Part shown: positions 14,384 to 21,937 of the stretch, piece after piece
How the letters are laid out: each line of letters starts with the position of its first letter
Position numbering within the stretch: position 1 is the first letter of the stretch
Source: JAQBQZ01 sp964406475
GTDB lineage: Bacteria > Patescibacteriota > Minisyncoccia > Phycocordibacterales > CAIRYW01
Direction: 5' to 3'
Assembly (NCBI GenBank): GCA_964406475.1
Contig: CAYORS010000013.1
Location: forward strand, 1 to 23,363
DNA: 23,363 nucleotides
Notes under the pieces: generated by a model
Databases searched by the model: none
Seen by the model: only the letters and a program-made list of their open reading frames with translations
What the model was told of the DNA's origin: nothing
Translations under genes and position numbers: made by a program

Positions 14384-15733
14384 ATGTCTACAAATAAAAT
14401 CACATTTATTTCTTCTTTTGTTTTGATGTTTGTTTTTTTGTTTGCTTTTGTATTTCAGGGGTTCGTGTTTGCGATTGATTCTGATAAAGAAAGAGCTCTT
14501 CGTGCAGAACTTGAAGAAATAGAAAAACAAATCAAAGAACAACAGGCTATTTTGTCACAAAAAAAGACAGAGGGAGCTTCTATTGCTCGTGATATTGCGA
14601 TCCTTGATGCAAAGATAAGTGAAGCAAAGCTTCGTATTAAAGAACATAATATTGCAATCGAAAGACTCGGCAAAGACATTGTCGTCAAATCAGATATTAT
14701 TACAAAGCTAAATGGGGATATCTCGTCAGGACAAGAATCTTTGGCCCAGATTATTCGCAAAACAAACCAAATCGACGATTATTCTCTTGTTGAAATCGTT
14801 CTTGGTGAACAAAAAATTTCAGATACACTTGTTGATCTCGACTATTTTGATTCGGTTAAAGAGTCTTTGTATAGTACCTTTGCAAACTTGAGAGATGCCA
14901 AGCAAACAAGTGAAAACGAAAAAAATGATTTGAGTCAAAAACGCAACAAAGAAATTGATACACGGGTCAATGTTGAAGCAGAAAAAAGAAAAATCGAACA
15001 AGCAGAAACAGAGAAAAAAAGACTTCTCAATCTCAACAAAGCAGAGCAGAGTAGTTATGAAAAGGTGATTGCCGACAAAGCAGAACGTGCAAATGCTATC
15101 AAAACAGCTCTCTTCGGGCTTCGAGATAGTGCTGCTATTCCTTTCGGCACTGCGCTTCAATATGCAAAAGAGGCGAGTGCTCAAACAGGAGTGCGCCCTG
15201 CTTTTATTTTGGCTATTTTGACTCAGGAGAGTAACCTTGGTGCCAATGTAGGATCTTGTTATCTCACCGACAAAGACACGGGGGCAGGGGTACGTATTAG
15301 TACTGGTGCAGCACAAGATCGTGTTATGAAACCAACTCGTGATATAGAACCGTTTTTGAAGATTACAAAAGAAGTTGGGCGTGATTGGACAAAAACTCGT
15401 GTGTCTTGTCCGTTTAATATTGGTTATGGTGGCGCGATGGGTCCTTCACAGTTTATTCCTTCAACATGGCAATTATTTAAAGCTCGGATTGCAAAAGCTC
15501 TCGATATTGATTCGCCAGATCCTTGGAATCCAGAACATGCGATTATGGCATCGGCGATTTACCTCGGAGATCTAGGGGCGACATCAGGATCATATACAGC
15601 CGAGCGCAATGCAGCGTGCAAGTACTATTCTGGTAAAGCGTGTTCGGGAAGTATCAACAACTTCTATGGGGATCAGGTGACCGCAAAAGCGAAGACAATT
15701 CAAGACAATATTGATATTCTTGAAGATAAGTAG
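14384..15733 (+). CDS. Secreted coiled-coil lytic murein transglycosylase
   Basis: 449 residues. A signal peptide (about 1-26; FISSFVLMFVFLFAFVFQGFVFA) is followed by a long coiled coil (about 30-235) like those of EnvC/PcsB/CwlO-type envelope proteins. A lytic transglycosylase domain follows, with E282 in LTQESNLG as the probable catalytic acid and GAMGPSQFIPSTW as the hallmark motif. Cysteine pairs in the catalytic domain (GSCYLTD, VSCPFN, AACKYYSGKAC) suggest disulfides outside the cytoplasm. Expected role: cleavage of peptidoglycan glycan strands, perhaps at division. It is expressed from a promoter buried in the rplY terminator. Confidence 0.9.
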   Translation: MSTNKITFISSFVLMFVFLFAFVFQGFVFAIDSDKERALRAELEEIEKQIKEQQAILSQKKTEGASIARDIAILDAKISEAKLRIKEHNIAIERLGKDIVVKSDIITKLNGDISSGQESLAQIIRKTNQIDDYSLVEIVLGEQKISDTLVDLDYFDSVKESLYSTFANLRDAKQTSENEKNDLSQKRNKEIDTRVNVEAEKRKIEQAETEKKRLLNLNKAEQSSYEKVIADKAERANAIKTALFGLRDSAAIPFGTALQYAKEASAQTGVRPAFILAILTQESNLGANVGSCYLTDKDTGAGVRISTGAAQDRVMKPTRDIEPFLKITKEVGRDWTKTRVSCPFNIGYGGAMGPSQFIPSTWQLFKARIAKALDIDSPDPWNPEHAIMASAIYLGDLGATSGSYTAERNAACKYYSGKACSGSINNFYGDQVTAKAKTIQDNIDILEDK

Positions 15734-15746
15734 TTTTTTTAGATTA

Positions 15747-15755
15747 TGATATACT
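15747..15755 (+). promoter_or_regulatory. Extended -10 promoter of lemA
   Basis: TGA-TATACT, 40 nt before the lemA ATG, which would give a leader of roughly 34 nt. A second candidate box, TATATT (15785-15790), lies 5 nt before the ATG. The AT-rich region makes the choice uncertain. Confidence 0.35.
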
Positions 15756-15795
15756 ATCAGTGTTATTTATTAAATATTTTTAATTATATTACATT

Positions 15796-16365
15796 ATGTT
15801 TTTAACTCCATTTGTTGCAGTGATACTTAGTGTTATTATTGTAGGTGTGCTTGTGCTTATTTTTGTGTACAACAGGTTCGTACGTCTCACCAATCAATCA
15901 AAAGAAGCGTGGGCAGATATTGAGGTACAACTCAAAAGACGTTATGATTTGATTCCAAATCTCGTAAATACTGTGAAGGGGTATGCTGCGCACGAAAACA
16001 CTGCTTTTGAAAAGGTGACAGAAGCACGAGCGAAGGCTATGTCAGGAAGCGGTGTTGGTACAGAGCACGTACAGGCAGAAAGCGCTCTCGGTGGTGCACT
16101 CAAGGGGATTTTTGCGATTGCAGAAGCATATCCTGACCTCAAGGCAAATGCGAACTTTGTTGAACTTCAAAGAGAACTCTCTGACACAGAGAACAAGATA
16201 CAAGCATCACGAAGATTTTATAATGGCACAGTTCGCGATTTGAATATTTCTATCGAATCATTCCCTGGTAATATCATCGCGGGTACTTTTGGATTCAAGA
16301 AAATAGACCTCTTTGATCTCGCAGATAACGCACCAGAGCAAAGTAATGTTGAAGTAAAATTCTAA
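15796..16365 (+). CDS. lemA: LemA family protein
   Basis: 189 residues. One N-terminal transmembrane helix (about 5-26) precedes the family core: YNRFVRLTNQSKEAWADIEVQLKRRYDLIPNL (in parts, about 25-57), TVKGYAAHENTAFEKVTEARAKA, and the end motif SIESFPGNIIAGTFGFKK. LemA is a helical envelope protein of uncertain function that commonly sits next to HtpX-type proteases. HtpX is encoded here two genes downstream, which supports that link. Confidence 0.95.
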   Translation: MFLTPFVAVILSVIIVGVLVLIFVYNRFVRLTNQSKEAWADIEVQLKRRYDLIPNLVNTVKGYAAHENTAFEKVTEARAKAMSGSGVGTEHVQAESALGGALKGIFAIAEAYPDLKANANFVELQRELSDTENKIQASRRFYNGTVRDLNISIESFPGNIIAGTFGFKKIDLFDLADNAPEQSNVEVKF

Positions 16366-16379
16366 ATAGAAAGTAGCTT

Positions 16380-16414
16380 ACTTATCTGTCGATAAGTTGG
16401 GTCTCTACTAGAGA
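16380..16414. other. Two tandem small hairpins downstream of lemA
   Basis: ACTTATC-TGTC-GATAAGT (7 bp, 16380-16397) and TCTCT-ACT-AGAGA (5 bp, 16402-16414) lie in the 63-bp spacer after lemA. Neither is followed by a T-run, so they may be a processing site or attenuator rather than a terminator. Confidence 0.35.
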
Positions 16415-16428
16415 TTGTGTAAATAAAA

Positions 16429-16800
16429 ATGAAAAAAGTTTATTACAATAAACTCATCCGAGATAATATTCTGCAAAAGATAAAAAGCAATAACGAAGAT
16501 TGCGATGTTCGCGAGTTGGGTGATGAAGAGTTCGAACAAGAGCTCCTCAAAAAGATAAATGAAGAAGCGAATGGTCTCTCTCGGGCGAGAAGTAGGGGAG
16601 AGTTTCTTGATGAGCTTGCGGACTTGGATATTGTGATTGATGAAATCAAGAGTATCCAAGGTATCACACCAGATGAAGTGTTGGAAGCAAAGAAGAAAAA
16701 TCTAGATAGGAAAGGAGGATTCTCCAAGAAGCTGTTTCTCAACTGGTCTAGTGATAGTGATTACAAAAGTAATGAGACCCCACAAGGGATAAAGAATTAA
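16429..16800 (+). CDS. MazG-like nucleotide pyrophosphohydrolase
   Basis: 123 residues with the all-alpha NTP-pyrophosphatase pattern. NKLIRDNILQKI opens the protein, as in the family of small phosphoribosyl-ATP pyrophosphohydrolase-like proteins. It is followed by EEANGL and ELADLDIVIDEI, giving the ExxE-x(n)-ExxD metal-binding layout (KINEEANGL ... DELADLDIVID). It probably hydrolyses non-canonical or excess NTPs. The C-terminal 25 residues are polar. It starts 63 bp after lemA and ends 5 nt before the next gene. Confidence 0.8.
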   Translation: MKKVYYNKLIRDNILQKIKSNNEDCDVRELGDEEFEQELLKKINEEANGLSRARSRGEFLDELADLDIVIDEIKSIQGITPDEVLEAKKKNLDRKGGFSKKLFLNWSSDSDYKSNETPQGIKN

Positions 16801-16805
16801 TAAAA

Positions 16806-17408
16806 ATGAGCGAGCAAGCAAAAAATTTACAAACAAATCCTGGGTTTGAGTTACCTAAAAATCAGAGTGTATTAGATGCATCTGAGATAGAAACATTTGA
16901 ACTCGGTAAGTTTCCTGAAAAGCAATTTTTTTTAGCACAACTGGCTTCATTTGTGATGCCTGTGGCTCCTGTTACAAAAAAAGATGGGAAACTTCAGTCC
17001 GTTAATGTTAAATATCATCAAAATTATGATGACCCTGAAAATCATGACGACCAATTAGTAAATCGCATGTTTTTAAATTATGTTTTTGATGATCATGATA
17101 AAGCTTCTGATTGGAATGTAAAGAACGGTATTGTGTTCGATTTTGATGCTGCTAGTTTTAATGAGGATAGTGTACCAATTGATTACTATTTACAATCAAA
17201 AAAAAATAAGGAACGGATATTCGCACTCCTAAAGCCAAAAATTGATTTTTTTGTTTCGATGATTGAGGGGGAGAATGGTTTAAATTTTCTCGCTGGCTTA
17301 CTTAAAAAATCTGGATATAAAGGAGATGCAAGTAAAATTCAAAGTGTTTTACTCAGTCGCTGTAAGAATATTTTTAATGTGGTAAATAATCAATATACTT
17401 ATCTCTAG
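16806..17408 (+). CDS. Hypothetical protein (200 aa)
   Basis: No family is recognised. It is soluble, acidic in the middle (YDDPENHDDQLVN) and helical at the C-terminus, and it has no signal peptide or transmembrane segment. The N-terminal segment EIETFELGKFPEKQFF resembles EVDSFELRRDEKLPDEKF in the 18364 gene product, so the two may share a short docking or leader motif. Its codons are richer in TTA, AAT and TTT than those of htpX or lemA. It follows the MazG-like gene by 5 nt, so co-transcription is likely. Confidence 0.7.
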   Translation: MSEQAKNLQTNPGFELPKNQSVLDASEIETFELGKFPEKQFFLAQLASFVMPVAPVTKKDGKLQSVNVKYHQNYDDPENHDDQLVNRMFLNYVFDDHDKASDWNVKNGIVFDFDAASFNEDSVPIDYYLQSKKNKERIFALLKPKIDFFVSMIEGENGLNFLAGLLKKSGYKGDASKIQSVLLSRCKNIFNVVNNQYTYL

Positions 17409-17437
17409 TCTAAAATTTATTAATTACCATTAATATA

Positions 17438-18346
17438 ATGACCCTCTACACTCACAAATCTGAAAATATCACAAAAACATGGCTACTTATGGGAGTCTTT
17501 TTTGCACTTGTTACTCTGATTGGGTACTTTGCGAGTTATTACTACAATAGCCCAATTTTGTTTGTGATGGCTGTTGTTGTAAGTGTGGTGATGAATATCG
17601 GAAGTTATTGGTTTTCTGACAAGATTGCTCTCTCTATTTCTGGTGCACGACAAATCGAGATGAAGGATAATCCAGAGCTCTGGAGAACAGCGGAGAATAT
17701 TGCAATCACAGCAGGACTACCGATGCCACGACTTTATATCATAAACGACACATCTCCAAACGCGTTCGCAACCGGTAGAAACAAAAACCATGCAGCCATC
17801 GCAGTCACAACGGGACTCCTTTCTCGTCTCAACAAAGTCGAGCTCGAAGGGGTGCTTGCTCATGAGTTTGCTCACATCGGCAATAGAGATATTTTGCTTC
17901 AAAGTGTTGTTGTGGTACTTGTGGGGCTCATCCAGATTTTTGCTGACTGGGTTATTAGGATTTCATTCCATAGTAGAGACAATGACAACAAGAACCCTGT
18001 ATTTATGATATTGGGAATTATATTGCTTATATTTTCTCCTATTATTGCAATGGTTATACAGCTCGCTATCTCACGAAAGAGAGAATTCCTAGCTGACGCG
18101 ACTGGAGCGCTTATCACTCGATATCCAGAGGGACTTGCTTCAGCACTTGAGAAGATATCTGACTACCACTCTCCAATGGCAAAGGTCAATAAGGCTACAG
18201 CTCATATGTTTATTGCAACTCCGTTTGGAGGAGATGCCAATGGTGACGGGGTGCCAGATAAAAAACAAAAGGTGTCTTGGTTTACAAAAATATTTATGAC
18301 TCATCCGCCTATTGAGGAGAGGATTAAGGCTTTGCTTAATAAATAA
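17438..18346 (+). CDS. htpX: HtpX-like M48 membrane zinc metalloprotease
   Basis: 302 residues. Two N-terminal transmembrane helices (about 14-35 and 40-58), the zinc motif H142-E143-x-x-H146 (LAHEFAHIGNRD), two further helices (about 154-174 and 187-211), and the third zinc ligand E216 in KREFLADATGA. HtpX degrades damaged membrane proteins. Proximity to lemA matches a common genomic pairing. A weak -10-like TACCAT lies 7 nt before the ATG. Confidence 0.95.
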   Translation: MTLYTHKSENITKTWLLMGVFFALVTLIGYFASYYYNSPILFVMAVVVSVVMNIGSYWFSDKIALSISGARQIEMKDNPELWRTAENIAITAGLPMPRLYIINDTSPNAFATGRNKNHAAIAVTTGLLSRLNKVELEGVLAHEFAHIGNRDILLQSVVVVLVGLIQIFADWVIRISFHSRDNDNKNPVFMILGIILLIFSPIIAMVIQLAISRKREFLADATGALITRYPEGLASALEKISDYHSPMAKVNKATAHMFIATPFGGDANGDGVPDKKQKVSWFTKIFMTHPPIEERIKALLNK

Positions 18347-18363
18347 ACGATTTAATTCAAAAC

Positions 18364-19548
18364 ATGATTGATCGAGAATTTTCAAATTTACCGCATCCTG
18401 CATCTGAGGATGAAGATAAGCCTGCTTTTGAGGAGGTTGACAGTTTCGAGCTCAGGAGAGATGAGAAGCTGCCAGATGAAAAATTTGTTTTTGGGAATTA
18501 TACTCCTGATATTATCCCACAGGCAAAAGATGAATCAGTAGAAGAGTATATTTCAAGATTTGCTAAAACGGTCGTTACCCATGCTCAGCGCGATCTTCAC
18601 TTGTTTCCAAATGAAGATTTCATTGTGTCGGGAATAAAGAAGACATATGTTGAGATTTTATTTGATGTAAAATTTAAGCAGGAGGTAAATTCGCTACTCG
18701 ATTATCTTATTTCCCTTGATAAAGGAAAGAGTAATGCTATCCAAAGTCTTCGTTCGGTAAGGGTGGCTAAGTCTATGATTTTGGGTGATGTTGGTTATTC
18801 TCCGGGGTACCCGGACATGGTGGATATCAACCACAATTTTTTTGAGAGCAAGATTCCTGGGGGAGGGGTTGTTTCCAAAGATCGCAAGTTTCTTTATGAG
18901 GCATTTCACTGTAACCCCCTTGTGGATAATCGTTCTTATGCAAGTACTCTTTTTCTTATTCCCGACCCATCTAATGAAAATGCTCATGAATATTTAAGAC
19001 ATAAGGTTGACGGTAAAAAATTATTGATTCTTGGTGGGGGAGATTCGCTTATGGATATCTTGACTGAGGATACATTAAATCCGCGTGCAGTAGTAAATAT
19101 TGACCCATTTTTATTATCAGAAGATAGATCAAAAAACACTAAATCAATATATCATTCGGTGACCATGGAAGCAGAAGACCCTGGTTTATCTGATGAGGTT
19201 AAAAAAATTGTACCCGATGCCTTTGATGAGGTGTGGTCATTATATTCAGTACCCTTTTATACAAAGACTGCGGAGGGTATGCATAATTTAGTTAATAATA
19301 TTGCAACACAATTAGCTCCAGGTGGTAGTTGGAGAATATATCCTTATGGATTTCCTGTTTTTGGCGATGAAACTGAACATGAGACCAACCTTAGGATTAA
19401 GGCTTTTCAAGATGAAGTAATATCTTTACTAGATAGTGGTAAGTTTAATGTGCAGGTAGTAAAGTTGCGTGAGGAGTTGGGGTATCGGACGATGATTATA
19501 ACAAAAAAGCCAAAAGCTGAATTTGAAGAAAGCCTCGAATCATTATGA
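18364..19548 (+). CDS. Methyltransferase-like Rossmann-fold protein (394 aa)
   Basis: Residues about 215-340 show class I SAM-methyltransferase order: a glycine loop (LLILGGGDSLMDIL, G224-G226), an acidic residue ending strand 2 (VVNIDP, D247), FDEVWSLYSVPFY as the strand 4 region, and LAPGGSWRIYPYG as the strand 5 turn. The N-terminal 200 residues are not recognised; they contain a histidine/aspartate-rich helical part (VTHAQRDLHLFPNEDFIV). The glycine loop is not the standard ExGxGxG, so SAM binding is inference. TGA stop, 4 nt before tRNA-Ser. Confidence 0.7.
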   Translation: MIDREFSNLPHPASEDEDKPAFEEVDSFELRRDEKLPDEKFVFGNYTPDIIPQAKDESVEEYISRFAKTVVTHAQRDLHLFPNEDFIVSGIKKTYVEILFDVKFKQEVNSLLDYLISLDKGKSNAIQSLRSVRVAKSMILGDVGYSPGYPDMVDINHNFFESKIPGGGVVSKDRKFLYEAFHCNPLVDNRSYASTLFLIPDPSNENAHEYLRHKVDGKKLLILGGGDSLMDILTEDTLNPRAVVNIDPFLLSEDRSKNTKSIYHSVTMEAEDPGLSDEVKKIVPDAFDEVWSLYSVPFYTKTAEGMHNLVNNIATQLAPGGSWRIYPYGFPVFGDETEHETNLRIKAFQDEVISLLDSGKFNVQVVKLREELGYRTMIITKKPKAEFEESLESL

Positions 19549-19552
19549 TCTT

Positions 19553-19642
19553 GGAAGATTCGCATAGCGGTCTAGTGCGCCACGTTGGAAACGTGGTATA
19601 CCTGAAAAGGTATCAAGGGTTCGAATCCCTTATCTTCCGCCA
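19553..19642 (+). tRNA. tRNA-Ser(GGA)
   Basis: 90 nt. Acceptor GGAAGAT pairs with ATCTTCC, then discriminator G and an encoded CCA (19640-19642). The D arm is GCA/TGC. The anticodon stem CCACG/CGTGG encloses TTGGAAA, with anticodon GGA at 19587-19589. A long variable arm (TACC/GGTA) is typical of class II tRNA, and the T arm is AAGGG-TTCGAAT-CCCTT. It reads UCC and UCU. It begins 4 nt after the preceding stop. Confidence 0.97.
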
Positions 19643-19682
19643 GAACCAAAATTCATCACTAATCACGTGTCAAAATAGATTG

Positions 19683-19691
19683 TGGTAAAAT
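19683..19691 (+). promoter_or_regulatory. Extended -10 promoter of the truncated reductase copy
   Basis: TGG-TAAAAT ends 8 nt before the ATG at 19700. It differs in sequence from the promoter of the downstream full-length copy, because the repeat begins only 4 nt before the ATG. Confidence 0.5.
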
Positions 19692-19695
19692 GTAG

Positions 19696-19872
19696 AGATA
19701 TGAAAACACTTATCATCACAGCGCATCCAAGCTCAAAAGGATTTACCCATGCCATCGCCCAAGCACTCAAAGAAGAGAGGGAGAGTAAGGGTGCTCATGT
19801 AGAGATTATCGATCTCTATCGTACGGATCTAAAACAAGACTTCCTGAGGTTTGAAGAAGCACGTGAGATGAA
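19696..19872. repeat. 177-bp direct repeat, copy 1
   Basis: Identical base for base to 21938-22114. It covers the last 4 nt before the reductase ATG and its first 58 codons (57 intact plus the codon where the copies part). No substitution occurs even at silent positions. Confidence 0.95.
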
Positions 19873-19921
19873 TGGCAAAATACAAATACAATCTAGTCCG
19901 TGTACCTCCTTCTTCCTTTGA
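19700..19921 (+). pseudogene. Truncated 5' copy of the flavodoxin-fold quinone reductase gene
   Basis: The first 57 residues (MKTLIITAHPSSKGFTHAIA onward) are identical to the full-length gene at 21942. After 'EAREM' the sequence turns into an unrelated 16-residue tail ending in TGA. The FMN/substrate-side motif HPLWWLSMPA is missing, so the product cannot form the fold. It keeps a promoter and an open frame, so a short peptide may still be made. The break coincides with the end of the direct repeat. Confidence 0.85.
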
Positions 19922-19946
19922 TGAATTATTAACTAGAAAGAAATAA
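19872..19946 (+). pseudogene. Possible gene fragment at the repeat junction (24 codons)
   Basis: A frame beginning with an ATG that straddles the repeat boundary reads MAKYKYNLVRVPPSSFDE and stops at TAA (19944-19946). Its composition looks like the start of a real soluble protein, and it may be the remnant of a gene carried with the insert. It is too short to assign. Confidence 0.3.
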
Positions 19947-19953
19947 TATTAGA

Positions 19954-19962
19954 TGCTAGTAT
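19954..19962 (+). promoter_or_regulatory. Extended -10 promoter of the metallophosphatase gene
   Basis: TGC-TAGTAT ends 10 nt before the ATG at 19973. No Shine-Dalgarno sequence is present. Confidence 0.5.
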
Positions 19963-19972
19963 TTGATACATT

Positions 19973-21778
19973 ATGGAATTTGTAAAAAATAATGGTGAGT
20001 CCCTTACTGGCGGAGCCAAGAAAATCGAAGAATATGTAACTCGCATAACCAATGGAGAGTCCAGGGATCTTATACTTAAAGATTTGCCAGAGTCATTTAG
20101 ACTTGGTGTCGAAGAAGCGCTTGCAGCACAAGCTAAGAATAATCAAAAAGAAAAGGATAAAGAAGCGCTTGCAGCAGTTCGTGAGGGTTTAGGTTTCTTA
20201 GACAAGGAGAAACCTATTGATCTTTCTGGTATGCCAATGATTCCTTCAAATTTAGCATCATTAATGCATGACCCTGAGATTCTTGAAGATATGTGGACAT
20301 TTGCAATTCCTGTTGATAAAACACAGCATGAGATGCTCAAGGCATGGAAAGCACGCGGGATAGCATATGCACGAGAACAAGCTAGAAAAAGTAAATCTTC
20401 GGAAAATGATGATCGTAAACCAGCTGATGTTGCACCGCAGGCCGAAACTTTGGCATCATCCGAAGCTATTTTAGAGAAAGAGATTAAATTACCGCCAATA
20501 GAGAGATCTACAAATATTACTGCGATTGGAGATCTGAACGGTTCTTATAAAAGTTTTATCGAACACTTAAAATACAGAAACTTAATTTCGCAAGAAGAAG
20601 ATGGAGATATTGTCTGGAGTGGGGGTAATGAAACTGTAGTTTTTATTGGAGATATTCTAGGAGATAGATCACCTGAAGGAATGAGTATATATCGCAAATT
20701 GCAAGGATTACAGAATCAGGCAAAAATGCAGGGGGGTAACATAGATTGGGTTTCAGGGAATCATGAAAATATGTTTAATGCTGTATTGTGTGGTTTTAGT
20801 ACTGAGCGGGGCAAGTCAGCAGAAGAAGATATGGCATATCGGTTGTCAGGATATACTGGTAATCTTGAACTTCTAAAATTTTTACCTTTTGAAAGTACAA
20901 AAGAATTGTATGAGGAAATCAGAAGCAATAGAGATGAGGTTTTTGGGCAAGATTTTCAAGAAAATATTAAAAAAAAGAAAGCTACGTTGGATAGGATTAA
21001 AGGTAACCCCGATTATTCCCAAGATGTGGTAGAGGTGTACGAAAGGGGTTATCAAGATATGTTAAATAAACAAATTGCATTAGAGAGATTTTGTGCTTTA
21101 CTTGCAAATAATAAGTATGAAGAAGCAGAGACAACCCTTTTTACTTTCATAGATTCTCTTGATAAGAAATATCAAAACCAAATCGGAAGTACCATTATTG
21201 CAAATAGAAGTGTAATCAAGGAAAGTATAAACAACAATCAAGAACACGCCTTGTTTAAAGATGCATTTTTGAATCAAAAATTAATCACACTTCATGATGA
21301 TAGTCTATATGTACATACAAATTTGACTCCACGCATGGTAGGGATTATCAGAGATTTTTCTGAAGATTCTTCGATAAGGGAAGGTATAGATAAGATAAAT
21401 GCATTTTATCAAAGAGTCTTGCGTATTTACTTAGAGAGTGATGACCCTCAAAGTGAATTAACCGATCAAGAAAAAAAATATTTTGATGTTTTGCGAGACG
21501 AGTTTATTTCTACATCCTCATATTCAAGAGAGAATTTTTCTGAATCAAATTCAATATCTGATAGAGAAAAAGAAGGTTTAAAACAGTTTTTAAATGATTC
21601 AGGGATTAATATTGTCATACATGGACATAGTGATGAAAATGCTGCGATTAAAGGTTTTGCTGATCTTCCAATAATTTCTATTGATAGAAGTGTATATAAA
21701 AACGAAGGAGTAAGTATTGAAAAAACTTTAGCGTATTCCACGGTCTCTTTGGAAGGTGTTGTTAAATTACCAAAATAA
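19973..21778 (+). CDS. PPP-like metallophosphatase with atypical metal site (601 aa)
   Basis: Residues about 1-175 are a charged helical region without recognised domains. From 183 on the calcineurin-like order appears: G186-D187-L188-N189-G190 (family GDxHG, with Asn for the usual His), G226-D227-I-L-G-D231-R232 (family GDxVDRG, with one extra residue), G262-N263-H264-E265, then H448 in LYVHTNLTP and H552 in VIHGHSDE. The last two match the LxHGGL and GHT positions of PPP phosphatases and ApaH. A helical insert of about 180 residues separates GNHE from H448. It may remove phosphate from proteins or cleave dinucleotides; the substrate is unknown. No signal peptide. The gene lies between perfect direct repeats and is AT-rich, which suggests recent acquisition. 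Confidence 0.82.
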   Translation: MEFVKNNGESLTGGAKKIEEYVTRITNGESRDLILKDLPESFRLGVEEALAAQAKNNQKEKDKEALAAVREGLGFLDKEKPIDLSGMPMIPSNLASLMHDPEILEDMWTFAIPVDKTQHEMLKAWKARGIAYAREQARKSKSSENDDRKPADVAPQAETLASSEAILEKEIKLPPIERSTNITAIGDLNGSYKSFIEHLKYRNLISQEEDGDIVWSGGNETVVFIGDILGDRSPEGMSIYRKLQGLQNQAKMQGGNIDWVSGNHENMFNAVLCGFSTERGKSAEEDMAYRLSGYTGNLELLKFLPFESTKELYEEIRSNRDEVFGQDFQENIKKKKATLDRIKGNPDYSQDVVEVYERGYQDMLNKQIALERFCALLANNKYEEAETTLFTFIDSLDKKYQNQIGSTIIANRSVIKESINNNQEHALFKDAFLNQKLITLHDDSLYVHTNLTPRMVGIIRDFSEDSSIREGIDKINAFYQRVLRIYLESDDPQSELTDQEKKYFDVLRDEFISTSSYSRENFSESNSISDREKEGLKQFLNDSGINIVIHGHSDENAAIKGFADLPIISIDRSVYKNEGVSIEKTLAYSTVSLEGVVKLPK

Positions 21779-21784
21779 TAAAAG

Positions 21785-21916
21785 TCATCCACTTTTCCTA
21801 AAATATAAAACAACATTTTTGTAGGGCTTCATATTTACAACCATTTTGTTACATTTTTTCGTTGATGCCCCGATCTGCTCTACAATATAAAACGTATCAT
21901 AGAATCGCTTGCTCAT
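21785..21916 (-). CDS. Possible small protein (43 aa), low confidence
   Basis: On the minus strand an ATG at 21916 opens MSKRFYDTFYIVEQIG and runs to a stop at 21785-21787, filling the spacer between the phosphatase and reductase genes. The composition is plausible and CATAAT lies 4 nt before the ATG. The length is short and no family is known, so this may be a chance frame or a remnant. Confidence 0.28.
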   Translation of the reverse strand: MSKRFYDTFYIVEQIGASTKKCNKMVVNMKPYKNVVLYFRKSG

Positions 21917-21924
21917 ACGAATTA

Positions 21925-21933
21925 TGCTAGAAT
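21925..21933 (+). promoter_or_regulatory. Extended -10 promoter of the full-length reductase gene
   Basis: TGC-TAGAAT ends 8 nt before the ATG at 21942, the same spacing as in the truncated copy although the sequences upstream of the repeat are unrelated. Confidence 0.5.
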
Positions 21934-21937
21934 ACAA

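Noticed and set aside
14819..15316. 165-residue minus-strand frame opposite the transglycosylase coiled coil
   Set aside because: Phe/Cys-rich complement of Glu/Lys-rich coiled-coil codons; no promoter and no family.
18364..19548. Reading TGA as glycine, as in some CPR lineages
   Set aside because: TGA terminates this gene 4 nt before a tRNA and also ends other genes at sensible places, and no recognised gene contains an in-frame TGA.
19553..19642. tRNA-Ser as the attachment site for the neighbouring insert
   Set aside because: The tRNA is intact, and no second copy of its 3' end is found at the other edge of the insert; the direct repeat lies in the reductase gene instead.
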